Notes under the pieces: generated by a model
What the model was told of the DNA's origin: nothing
The model's input: only the letters and a program-made list of their open reading frames with translations
The model's database searches: none
Shown here: positions 34,132 to 41,828 of the stretch, piece after piece
Layout: the number at the start of each line of letters is the position of its first letter
How positions within the stretch are numbered: the stretch's first letter is position 1
Translations under genes and position numbers: made by a program
Source of the DNA: Glycomyces sambucus
Lineage (GTDB): Bacteria > Actinomycetota > Actinomycetes > Mycobacteriales > Micromonosporaceae
Length of the DNA: 64,000 bases
Assembly (NCBI RefSeq): GCF_900102815.1
Contig: NZ_FNGF01000005.1
Span: 372,001 to 436,000 of the forward strand
Reading direction: 5' to 3'

Positions 34132-35544
34132 TCAGAAGGGCGGTGCATCACCCGGATCCTCAGGGGACTGCTTGAACCGCTCTCTTGCCTTCGCGATGGC
34201 GTCGCGCATGTTGCTCTGCGCGTACCAGTTGGCATGATCGGTCAGTTCGCGTCGATGCATTGGCGACCATTCGGACGAATCATGACCATTCGGCAGGTCT
34301 TTGAGCGGGCTCGCTTCCCAGTCCTCATCGGTGGTCCCATTGACATGGGTGATGCTCGCCTTGCCGGGTCCGATCTTCGCTATTTCCCATTTGTCCGTGT
34401 GAATCCTGCCGTGATGGAACCGGCAGAGCAGGATCATGTTGTCGGCGCTGGTCGCTCCGCCCTCCGCCCAATGCACGACGTGATGGGCTTCGGTCCAGCT
34501 GATCGGGGCCCGGCAACCGGACCAGGCGCACCCGCCCTGCTGCTCGAGCTCCAGCTTGTGGCGGAGGGCCGTGTTGGGGAGGCGCTTCTCCCTGCCGAGT
34601 TCGAGGGCTTCACCGGTCTCGTAGTCGAAGACCGAGGGGATGATCCCGGCTTCGCAGGCGAGGAGGCGGGCCTTGGCGACCGACACGGGCTTGCCGTCGA
34701 GGACCGGGAGCCGCCCCGTCTTCTCCTCGCGCAGGGTCTCGATGTCGCAGAGCAGGTTGAGGGTCGCCGTGTGGCCGTGGCGCTTCGGGGCCCCGGGGTC
34801 GGCACCGTAGGCCGCCACCATCTGGTGCAGGGCCTCGGCGTTCCGGCGGGAGGCGGAGGGGAGCACGCCGACCTCATCGGCCTCGTCCTGGCGGGGCGGG
34901 GGAACGGCGGTCCTCAGGGCGTTGCTGAGCAGCCGGCCGGTGTCCCCGGTCAGCCGCCCGTCCAGGTCCCACATGCCGTCGGCCCGCTCGCTCACCTCCA
35001 TCCAGGCGAGGGTCTGCTGGCTCAACTCGTCGAGGAGCGACTGCTGGTCGAACAGCTCGGCGCACACCTTGTCGAAGAGCTCCGCCAGCTCCGACCGCGC
35101 GGCGTGGACGCAGTACTCCCGGATCAGCTCCTCGGGAGTGCGGCACGAGGTCGAACCGTCATAGGGGGACTCGACAGGAGAGGGATAGGGGACCCGGGAG
35201 TAGACCGCCAGGCCCTCCCTCTCGAGACGCCGCATCGTATAGGCGATCGCATCGAGGCTCGCACTCCCGGAGAGCGCCGCCTCGGCCAGATGCTTGTACT
35301 TGGGGGCCAGCCTGGCGATGGAGGCCATCTGACCAGCGCTGGAAGCATTGAAGGCGAAGGACTCCATGATCCAGTCGCGGATCCCGGAGAAGCCGTCGCA
35401 GGTCTTGTGCAGACCGGCGGAGGTGTAGGCGATGACTTCACCGAGTGTGGCCGCTTCAAGAGAGCGTGCCTGGGCCGCAAGGGCTTCAAGACGGGAACGC
35501 TGGAGTGCGGCTTGCTGGTCTCGGTCGAGAACGGTGGAGATCAT
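34132..35544 (-). CDS. DUF222 / 13E12-type HNH endonuclease protein
   Basis: A 470-residue protein of the DUF222-HNH family common in actinobacteria (13E12 repeat proteins in mycobacteria). The N-terminal helical DUF222 region spans about residues 20-290. The C-terminal HNH nuclease (about 360-405) shows CAWSGC, AHHVVHW, DNMILLC and FHHGRIH, so the metal site and catalytic His are intact. The ATG at 35544 has AGGGGG about 10 nt upstream. It stands alone with an AT-rich promoter region. Family members are often multicopy and are suspected mobile or toxin-like nucleases; no function is proven. Confidence 0.87.
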   Translation of the reverse strand: MISTVLDRDQQAALQRSRLEALAAQARSLEAATLGEVIAYTSAGLHKTCDGFSGIRDWIMESFAFNASSAGQMASIARLAPKYKHLAEAALSGSASLDAIAYTMRRLEREGLAVYSRVPYPSPVESPYDGSTSCRTPEELIREYCVHAARSELAELFDKVCAELFDQQSLLDELSQQTLAWMEVSERADGMWDLDGRLTGDTGRLLSNALRTAVPPPRQDEADEVGVLPSASRRNAEALHQMVAAYGADPGAPKRHGHTATLNLLCDIETLREEKTGRLPVLDGKPVSVAKARLLACEAGIIPSVFDYETGEALELGREKRLPNTALRHKLELEQQGGCAWSGCRAPISWTEAHHVVHWAEGGATSADNMILLCRFHHGRIHTDKWEIAKIGPGKASITHVNGTTDEDWEASPLKDLPNGHDSSEWSPMHRRELTDHANWYAQSNMRDAIAKARERFKQSPEDPGDAPPF

Positions 35545-35914
35545 GTGCGGCGCACCCCCTCTGTGCGTATCCTCTTGTGACTTCTGTTGCGGTAGTTCAA
35601 TTGTGACGGCTAATGAGCCGGGTGTCATCACTCTAAAGGGTGAAATAGAGTCCTAAAGAGACTTAATAGAGGTGCCCCAACCTCAATCCCCGCCGCCCGA
35701 AAGCCCAAGTGGGACATCGACAATCGCTCACCCCTTTGTCGCCGCCGCTTGAACCTTGTGGACACTCAACCCGACTCCCGCGGTCCTGCCAACTGGGAAA
35801 ACCTGCCTTGTGTCGGGATGCTGACACTTCGCCGTCTTCCCAGGTAGAGGAGGTATACCCCTAAACCTGTGGAATACATGAACGCCCCGGAGCCGATAGC
35901 GTGGCAGCATACGG
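35545..35914 (-). promoter_or_regulatory. AT-rich control region of the HNH gene
   Basis: The 370-bp gap to tRNA-Leu has low GC near 35590-35680. A perfect 6-bp inverted repeat ACTCTA-10 nt-TAGAGT lies at 35630-35651, with more AGAG/CTAAAG copies just beyond, as in a repressor site. No further gene is seen. A GATAGC near 35895 may be the -10 of tRNA-Leu. Confidence 0.4.
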
Positions 35915-35997
35915 GCCCGAGTGGTGGAATCTGGTAGACACAGTCGGCTTAAAACCGGCCGTCGGGAGACTTGCGGGTTCAAGTCCCGTCTCGGGCA
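35915..35997 (+). tRNA. tRNA-Leu (anticodon TAA)
   Basis: Acceptor GCCCGAG/CTCGGGC, anticodon stem GTCGG/CCGGC around CTTAAAA, a long variable arm (class II), T-arm with GGTTCAAGTCC, discriminator A. CCA is not encoded. This is the tRNA that can read rare TTA codons and, by analogy, the bldA position in Streptomyces. Confidence 0.95.
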
Positions 35998-36029
35998 CGA
36001 GCCGGAGCGACAGACCCCTGGGAGGCAAC

Positions 36030-36060
36030 GGGACCGGACGGCGTGGGGCCGTCCGGTCCC
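36030..36060 (+). terminator. Terminator after tRNA-Leu
   Basis: A 13-bp stem GGGACCGGACGGC/GCCGTCCGGTCCC with a GTGGG loop; TGTCTTT follows. Confidence 0.8.
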
Positions 36061-36238
36061 GGCGTGTCTTTCCTCGCATTCCCGAGCAAGTGCACCGAAA
36101 TTCTTCGAAACTCTCGAACGGGTGATCGTTCCCGCCTTCTACGGAGGTCCTCACCCTTCGTGACCGCAAGGCCGCTGAGCTGCCATGTCACGACTGTGAA
36201 CGGACCATTTCCCCCTTGCGCCAGAATGCATCCGCAGG

Positions 36239-36267
36239 TTGACGGCGCAGGGCCGCCGTGCTATCCA
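36239..36267 (+). promoter_or_regulatory. Candidate conservon promoter
   Basis: TTGACG (36239-36244) and TATCCA (36262-36267) with a 17-bp spacer, about 125 bp upstream of cvnA. The rest of the 396-bp gap (35998-36393) holds the tRNA terminator and nothing else I can name. Confidence 0.5.
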
Positions 36268-36393
36268 ATGAACTGAGCGCTGATACCATTCTGTCGAGTC
36301 AGCCGGTGGGGGCGATGCCTTCTCTTCTGCTGCAACGACTTTGTCACTTCCCGGTATCGCGGAAGCCGATAGGCCAGTGTCGTGAGGATGGCG

Positions 36394-38187
36394 ATGCCCG
36401 AAACACCTCGGTCCACAACTCATACCTTTCAACCCTCCGGGCCAGCGCCCCAAGGCTTCTCCGGCGAAGACGCCGGCGCCCCGGTGGAACTCAAGCCCCG
36501 TTTGACGCGTATCGCACTGCTGCCGCTCGCTGCGGTCGCGGTGCTCGGCGCGGGCGTCGCGGCGATGTTCGCCGCGACCGGCGCGGACCGTCCAGGATGG
36601 ATGGTCCCGGCGGTCCTCGGCTCGGCCCTGGTGCTCGCGGCGGTGATCGCGTACTTCGCGGCCGGCGCGGCCTCCAAGGCGGAGGCCGACCTCAGCCGCC
36701 AGATCCAGACCGTCCGCCGCTCGACGGTGGAGACCCACTACAAGGTCTGGCAGATCCTGGACGACCTCCAGCGCGAGCTCCCCCAGGAGCAGCGCTGGTC
36801 CGTCCCCCTGCCCAACCCCGGCTCCGGCGCGGCCTCGACCGACGAGGCCCTGCGCCTCCTCGCCTCCGAGGCCCGCCACCTGCGCGCCGCGGCCGAAGCC
36901 GTCGCGGCCCGCGGCGTCCGGCCCGTCGCGCCGCAGGCGCCCCAGCACCACCCGCAGGCCCCGGTCCACGTGCCGCAGCAGATGGTCACCTCCGGTCCCA
37001 TCGACGCGGTCGACGTGCACTCGCGCGTCGGCATCTTCGTGAACCTCGCCCGCCGCCTGCAGTCGCTGGTGCACCGCGAGATCGAGCAGCTGGACGAACT
37101 GGAGAACCAGGTCGAGGACCCGGACCTGCTCAAGGGCCTGTTCTCGGTCGACCACCTGGCGACCCGCATCCGCCGCCACGCCGAGAACCTCGCGGTCCTC
37201 GGCGGGGCGACCTCGCACCGCCAGTGGTCGCGCCCGGTCAACGTCTACGAGGCGCTGCGCTCCGCGGTCGCCGAGGTGGAGCAGTACGCCCGCGTCAAGC
37301 TGGTGCGCCCCATCGAGGGGACGCTCAAGGGCCACGCGGTCGCCGACATCATCCACCTGGTCGCCGAGCTCGTCGAGAACGCGACGACGTTCTCGGCCCC
37401 GGGCACCCAGGTGCTCATCCGGGTCCAGCGCGTGCGCACCGGCCTCGCGGTCGAGGTGGAGGACCGCGGCCTGGGCATGGAGAACCACGAGCGCAACCGC
37501 TACAACACCATGCTCGCCACACCGGACAAGGTGAACCTGGACGAGCTGCTCGCGGACGGCCGCATCGGCCTGTACGTCGTGTCGTCGCTGGCGCGGCGCC
37601 ACACGCTCACGGTCCAGCTCCAGTCGAACATCTTCGGCGGCACCCAGGCCATCCTGGTGGTCCCGGAGGAGCTGCTCGGCGACGACACCCCGCCGCCGAA
37701 GGAGCCGACCCGGGAGCTCCCGGCGGCCCCGCAGTCGACCGTGCCTGCGACCATGCCGGTCCGCCAGCCGGGCACCCAGACGCCCCCGCAGCTGCCTTCG
37801 GTGCAGCTGCGCCCCCTGCCGTCGGCGGGCGGTGCGCCGCAGCAGATGCCGCGGCGCGACGTCCCTGCCCCGGCCTACACGCCCGTCTCGGTGAACACCG
37901 GCGCCCTGCCGGTGACCGCGGAGATGCAGGCGGTCGAGTCGCCCCGCCCGAGCGGCTACGGCGCCCACGCGGGCCTGGACGCCGACGGGCGCCCCGCCCT
38001 GCCCAAGCGCAGCAAGCAGACGCACCTCGCACCGCAGCTGCGGGACCAGCCGGTCCCCTCGCGCAGCGTGGAACTGGGCCACGACCCCGGCCTCATGGCG
38101 GCGTTCCAGCAGGGCCAGCAGCGCGCGGACGCCGGTCCGCAGATCCCCAACGATTCCGTTTCTCCGTACAGGAATGAGGAGTTCTAA
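36394..38187 (+). CDS. cvnA: Conservon sensor histidine kinase-like protein CvnA
   Basis: A 597-residue membrane protein. Two N-terminal helices (about residues 38-58 and 67-87) lead to a coiled region, then RVGIFVNLARRLQSLVHREIEQLDELE and VDHLATRIRRHAENLAVLGG, the conserved dimerisation-like part. The ATPase domain has N-box LVAELVENATTFS, G1 VEDRGLGM, and IGLYVVSSLARRH. The C-terminal 180 residues are Pro/Gln-rich. The ATG at 36394 is chosen because GAGG lies 6 nt upstream; GTG 36382 and ATG 36388 are alternatives. CvnA proteins work with CvnB-D in a membrane complex resembling eukaryotic G-protein signalling. Confidence 0.9.
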   Translation: MPETPRSTTHTFQPSGPAPQGFSGEDAGAPVELKPRLTRIALLPLAAVAVLGAGVAAMFAATGADRPGWMVPAVLGSALVLAAVIAYFAAGAASKAEADLSRQIQTVRRSTVETHYKVWQILDDLQRELPQEQRWSVPLPNPGSGAASTDEALRLLASEARHLRAAAEAVAARGVRPVAPQAPQHHPQAPVHVPQQMVTSGPIDAVDVHSRVGIFVNLARRLQSLVHREIEQLDELENQVEDPDLLKGLFSVDHLATRIRRHAENLAVLGGATSHRQWSRPVNVYEALRSAVAEVEQYARVKLVRPIEGTLKGHAVADIIHLVAELVENATTFSAPGTQVLIRVQRVRTGLAVEVEDRGLGMENHERNRYNTMLATPDKVNLDELLADGRIGLYVVSSLARRHTLTVQLQSNIFGGTQAILVVPEELLGDDTPPPKEPTRELPAAPQSTVPATMPVRQPGTQTPPQLPSVQLRPLPSAGGAPQQMPRRDVPAPAYTPVSVNTGALPVTAEMQAVESPRPSGYGAHAGLDADGRPALPKRSKQTHLAPQLRDQPVPSRSVELGHDPGLMAAFQQGQQRADAGPQIPNDSVSPYRNEEF

Positions 38188-38609
38188 TGGCAGGCGACGA
38201 GGCAGGCGCCCACACGGATCTCAGCTGGCTGCTGGCGGGCCTCATCAGGAAGGTCCCGCACACCCGCAGCGCACTCCTGCTGTCCTCGGACGGCATCAAG
38301 AAGGCGTACCACGGGATGGGCACCGACCAGGCCGACCAGCTCTCGGCGATCGCGTCGGGGATGTTTTCGCTGGCGCGCAGCGCGGGGGCCCAGTTCGGCT
38401 CGGCCGGCGGGGTCCGCCAGGTGGTGGCGGAGCTGGAGGACACGCTGCTGTTCGTCTCGACCGCCGGGCAGGGCGCGGTCCTGGCCGTGACGGCCGGGCG
38501 GGAGGCGGACGCGGGGGTGCTCGGCTACGAGATGTCCATCCTGGTCAAGAGCGTGCGGCCGTACCTCGAGACACCGGTGCGGAGACCGAGCGGCGAAATG
38601 GTGGGCTGA
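38187..38609 (+). CDS. cvnB: Conservon roadblock/LC7 protein CvnB
   Basis: A 140-residue roadblock/LC7 protein. It begins one base inside the cvnA stop (TAATG) with GAGGAG upstream. DLSWLLAGLIRKVPHTRSALLLSSDG is the typical start. Family members bind the small GTPase CvnD and probably regulate its nucleotide state. Confidence 0.92.
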   Translation: MAGDEAGAHTDLSWLLAGLIRKVPHTRSALLLSSDGIKKAYHGMGTDQADQLSAIASGMFSLARSAGAQFGSAGGVRQVVAELEDTLLFVSTAGQGAVLAVTAGREADAGVLGYEMSILVKSVRPYLETPVRRPSGEMVG

Positions 38610-38980
38610 TGGCCGAATCCGAGCACCGGCCACTGCTCGACGAGGACGCGGGGCCGCTGGTCCGGCCGTACACCGTCAGCAACGGGCGCACCGCCCCCAC
38701 GGCGAAGCTGGACCTCCTCTCGCTGGTCCGCTCCACCGGGCAGCTGCGTCCCTCGCAGCTGGAGGCCGAGCACGCCGAGGCGCTGATCCTGTGCCGGGAG
38801 CCCATCTCGGTCGCGGAGGTCTCCGCCCACCTGCGGCTCCCCGCCATGGTCATCAAGGTCCTGCTGTCCGATCTCGTGGACTGCGGGGCCGTCACCGCCC
38901 ACTCACCCGATCCCGCCGTCGATCCCACCGACAGAACCGTATTGGAGGCACTCCTCAATGGCCTACAACGGCGACTCTGA
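38609..38980 (+). CDS. cvnC: Conservon DUF742 protein CvnC
   Basis: A 123-residue DUF742 protein. It begins at an ATG overlapping the cvnB stop (TGATG). Landmarks: GPLVRPYTVSNGRTAPTAKLDLLSLV, a winged-helix-like LCREPISVAEVSAHLRLPAMVIKVLLSDL, and VLEALLNGLQRRL. It overlaps cvnD by 23 bp. Confidence 0.92.
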   Translation: MAESEHRPLLDEDAGPLVRPYTVSNGRTAPTAKLDLLSLVRSTGQLRPSQLEAEHAEALILCREPISVAEVSAHLRLPAMVIKVLLSDLVDCGAVTAHSPDPAVDPTDRTVLEALLNGLQRRL

Positions 38981-39560
38981 CCGAGCGCCCGCACAGCAGC
39001 AAGTCCTGCCCACCGCCATCAAGCTCCTGGTCGCCGGGGGCTTCGGGGTCGGCAAGACCACCTTCGTCGGAGCGGTCTCCGAGATCGAGCCGCTGAGCAC
39101 CGAGGAGACGATCACCACCGCCTCGATCGGCACCGACGACCTCACCGGCGTGGGGGACAAGACGACCACGACGGTCGCCCTGGACTTCGGCCGCATCACG
39201 CTCGACCCGGACCACATCCTGTACCTGTTCGGCACCCCCGGGCAGGACCGGTTCTGGTTCATGTGGAACGAGCTGTCGGACGGGGCCTTCGGCGCGGTCG
39301 TGCTCGCGGACACGCGGCGGCTGGAGGACTGCTTCCCGGCGCTCGACTTCTTCGAGCGGCGGGGCACCTCCTTCATCGTGGCGGTCAACGAGTTCGAGTC
39401 GGGCTTCCACTACGAGCCGGAGGAGGTCAGGGCCGCTCTGGACCTCAAACCGAATATCCCGATCGTCTGCTGCGACGCACGCGATCCTCGTTCCGCGACC
39501 TTGGTGCTGGTCACCTTGACCAAGCACCTGATGTCGGCCGCTGCTACCAGCGTCCGGTAA
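38958..39560 (+). CDS. cvnD: Conservon small GTPase CvnD
   Basis: A 200-residue Ras-like GTP-binding protein. G1 AGGFGVGKTT lies at about residues 26-35, G3 FGTPGQDRF at about 91-99, and an NEF in place of the usual NKxD near 144. It starts within cvnC, so all four conservon genes overlap and are translationally coupled. Confidence 0.93.
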   Translation: MAYNGDSDRAPAQQQVLPTAIKLLVAGGFGVGKTTFVGAVSEIEPLSTEETITTASIGTDDLTGVGDKTTTTVALDFGRITLDPDHILYLFGTPGQDRFWFMWNELSDGAFGAVVLADTRRLEDCFPALDFFERRGTSFIVAVNEFESGFHYEPEEVRAALDLKPNIPIVCCDARDPRSATLVLVTLTKHLMSAAATSVR

Positions 39561-39571
39561 AGGAGCCAGCA

Positions 39572-40174
39572 ATGTCCATGCCCGATAACGAGTTCCGTCT
39601 CACGATCACGCCCGACGACCCGGGCGCACCCGAACGGGTCAAACGCCTGCGGCAGCTGGGGATCGGGGACCTGCCCGACCCCGAGTTCGACCAGCTCGCC
39701 AAGGAGCTCACCGAGCTCACCGGCGCGCCTTACGCGATGGTGAACTTCATCGACGAGGACCGGCAGTACTTCGCCGGCCTCGCGGCGCCGGACGCCGACG
39801 ACGCGAACCAGGCCATCGCGGGGGCGGGCGAGGCGGTCGAGGTGGGGCGCGAGATGGACCGCGACCACGGGTACTGCCCGCACGTCGTGGTCCGCGGCAA
39901 GGCGCTGGTGCTCGGCGACGTGTGCGACTACCCGCGCTTCGCGGGGAACCCGGTGGTCGACAAGATCGGCATCCGCTCGTACCTGGGGGCGCCGCTCATC
40001 GACGACGAGGGGAACACCCTCGGCACCGTGTGCGTGGTCGACACCGAGACGCACGACTGGGGCCGGCCCGGTCTGGACATCATCAAGGGCATGGCGGCCA
40101 AGGTGATGGACCGCATCCGCGAGCGCAACGAGCCGCGGGACCCGTACGGGGGCGAGCACCCGCTCCAGGGCTAG
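39572..40174 (+). CDS. GAF-domain protein downstream of the conservon
   Basis: A 200-residue single GAF-domain protein. AGGAG lies 6 nt before the ATG, 11 bp after cvnD. DPEFDQLAKELTELTGAPYAMVNFIDEDRQYFAGL, DHGYCPHVVVRGKALVLGDVCDYPRF and LGAPLIDDEGNTLGTVCVVD are classic GAF blocks. Being the fifth gene of the operon, it may bind a small molecule and feed the CvnA-D complex. Some Streptomyces conservons carry a cytochrome P450 at this place. A terminator follows. Confidence 0.85.
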   Translation: MSMPDNEFRLTITPDDPGAPERVKRLRQLGIGDLPDPEFDQLAKELTELTGAPYAMVNFIDEDRQYFAGLAAPDADDANQAIAGAGEAVEVGREMDRDHGYCPHVVVRGKALVLGDVCDYPRFAGNPVVDKIGIRSYLGAPLIDDEGNTLGTVCVVDTETHDWGRPGLDIIKGMAAKVMDRIRERNEPRDPYGGEHPLQG

Positions 40175-40196
40175 CGGCTCAAGCGGGCACAAAAAG

Positions 40197-40221
40197 AGAG
40201 GAGGCGGTCTCCGCCTCCTCT
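40197..40221. terminator. Bidirectional terminator between GAF gene and acyl-CoA dehydrogenase
   Basis: An 11-bp stem AGAGGAGGCGG/CCGCCTCCTCT with a TCT loop, preceded by five A residues, so it can stop both convergent transcripts. Confidence 0.85.
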
Positions 40222-40261
40222 TCCGCGTCCCGCTCCGGCCGATCCCTCCGGATGGTGCGCT

Positions 40262-41461
40262 CTAGTGCACTGCTACGGCGCCGCCGGCGGCCGCGATGCG
40301 TTCGGACCACTGGCCCCTGGTCCGACCCATCGTGGCCTCGGCGAGGCGCAGGCGCTGCACGTCGGAGGTCCCTGCGGGCGCGAAGATGTGGTACGCGTCC
40401 CGGAGGAACCGCTCGACCGGCCGCTCGGTGGTGAGTCCGATGGCCGCGTGGATCTCCATGGCCTCGCGCGCCGAGTCGAGTGCGGACTCGACGTTGACGA
40501 GCTTGGCGTTCATCAGCTCGATGTCGCAGGGCAGGCCCTGGTCGAGCAGGTCCGCGGCGTGGTAGGCGGTGATGCGGGCGGTCATGAGCCGCGAGGTGAT
40601 CTGCCCGATCTTCTGCTTGACGTTGTCGAGTTCGGCGATGGGCTTGCCGTACAGCTCGCGCTCCGTGGCGTACTCGACGGTGGCGTCGAGGATCGCCTGG
40701 TGGATGCCGAGCGACACGGCGGTGAGGTTGGCCCTTCCGTAGAGGATCGACGACGAGTAGGCGACCGCGAGGCCGTCCCCCTCGTCGCCCAGGCGGTTCG
40801 AGGCGGGCACCCGGCAGTTCTCGAACAGCAGCTCGCCGAAGCTGAAGCCGTGCAGGCCCATCGTGGACTGCTGCGGCGCCAGCGCGAACCCGGGCCGGTC
40901 CGGTTCGACGAGGAAGGCCGTGAGCCCCTTGGGGCCCAGGCCGGTGCGCACGACCACGCCGTGGAGGTCGCCGACATGGCTGTTGCCGACGAACACCTTG
41001 TGGCCGTTGAGGATGTAGTCGTCGCCGTCGCGGACGGCCTTGGCGCGCATGCCGAGGACGTGGCCGCCGGAGGCGGTCTCGGTGACGGCGATGGTGGGGA
41101 GGCAGGTCCCGGCGGCGACCTTGGGGAGCCAGGTCTTCTTCTGCTCGTCGGAGCCGAAGTGGAGGATCTTGGCGACGCCGAGCTGGGAGGCCTGGACCAT
41201 CGCGCCCATCGCGCCGGAGACCCGGGCGAGCTCCTCGATGATGATGGTCTTGGCCAGGTGGCCCATGCCCATGCCGCCGTACTCGGCGGGTATGGTGACG
41301 CCGAGCCAGCCCTGCGCGGCTATGAGCCGGGACAGCTCGTGGTGGACGGTCTTGCGCGATTCCATTTCGGGGATGAGCGGGCGCACTTCGCGTTCGGCGA
41401 AGGCCCGCACCTGGGCTCTGAGGGTGTCATGCTGTTCGGTCGTGAAGTAGCCGGTCGTCAA
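40262..41461 (-). CDS. Acyl-CoA dehydrogenase
   Basis: A 399-residue FAD-dependent acyl-CoA dehydrogenase. The TTG at 41461 is chosen because AGGGGGG lies 7 nt upstream. IPAEYGGMGMGHLAKTIIIEELARVSGAMG, VTETASGGHVLGMRAKAV (FAD/substrate loop) and YATERELYGKPIAELDNVKQKIG are family blocks. The late catalytic Glu position appears in RDAYHIFAPAGTSDVQRLRLAE. It oxidises an acyl-CoA at the alpha-beta bond and passes electrons to ETF. It stands alone from a strong promoter. The chain-length preference cannot be read. Confidence 0.92.
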   Translation of the reverse strand: MTTGYFTTEQHDTLRAQVRAFAEREVRPLIPEMESRKTVHHELSRLIAAQGWLGVTIPAEYGGMGMGHLAKTIIIEELARVSGAMGAMVQASQLGVAKILHFGSDEQKKTWLPKVAAGTCLPTIAVTETASGGHVLGMRAKAVRDGDDYILNGHKVFVGNSHVGDLHGVVVRTGLGPKGLTAFLVEPDRPGFALAPQQSTMGLHGFSFGELLFENCRVPASNRLGDEGDGLAVAYSSSILYGRANLTAVSLGIHQAILDATVEYATERELYGKPIAELDNVKQKIGQITSRLMTARITAYHAADLLDQGLPCDIELMNAKLVNVESALDSAREAMEIHAAIGLTTERPVERFLRDAYHIFAPAGTSDVQRLRLAEATMGRTRGQWSERIAAAGGAVAVH

Positions 41462-41560
41462 CGGGTAACCCCCCTGTGGGCGTGCGCTCGTCGATGTCCG
41501 CACATGGTGCGGTGGTCCCCACCAAGTGACAAGCTGTATATGCGAAATGTTCTCGCAGTG

Positions 41561-41589
41561 ACTGTAGCAACCGTTATCGCATGGGGCAA
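41561..41589 (-). promoter_or_regulatory. Promoter of the acyl-CoA dehydrogenase gene
   Basis: On the minus strand TTGCCC (41589-41584) and TACAGT (41566-41561) are 17 bp apart. An inverted repeat GTTACGTGCCGGTAAC at 41615-41630, just upstream, looks like a TetR-family operator. Confidence 0.65.
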
Positions 41590-41719
41590 GGGTCAGCAAA
41601 GTGGACGTAAGACGGTTACGTGCCGGTAACGAACCGTTGGGGCCCAACGAAACCGTTTATTCCCGAATACCGGGAGTGACGGGTGCGCGAACAGTCACCG
41701 CGTGCTACGGCCGCGACCG

Positions 41720-41748
41720 TTGCCCGGTCTTCCCCCAGGCGTTATGCT
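41720..41748 (+). promoter_or_regulatory. Promoter of the 5'-nucleotidase gene
   Basis: TTGCCC (41720-41725) and TATGCT (41743-41748) with a 17-bp spacer, about 80 bp before the start codon. With the divergent promoter at 41561-41589 it accounts for the 367-bp gap. Confidence 0.65.
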
Positions 41749-41828
41749 GCGTTGATTCGCGCGCAATCGTCCCATGATTGGATCTGGGGCGACGCTCCGC
41801 CCATCGACCCCACCCCGTACGGAGAACC

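Noticed and set aside
34132..35544. The HNH protein as part of an insertion sequence, intron or intein
   Set aside because: No terminal repeats, reverse transcriptase or split host gene surround it; the DUF222 region marks it as a free-standing 13E12-type protein.
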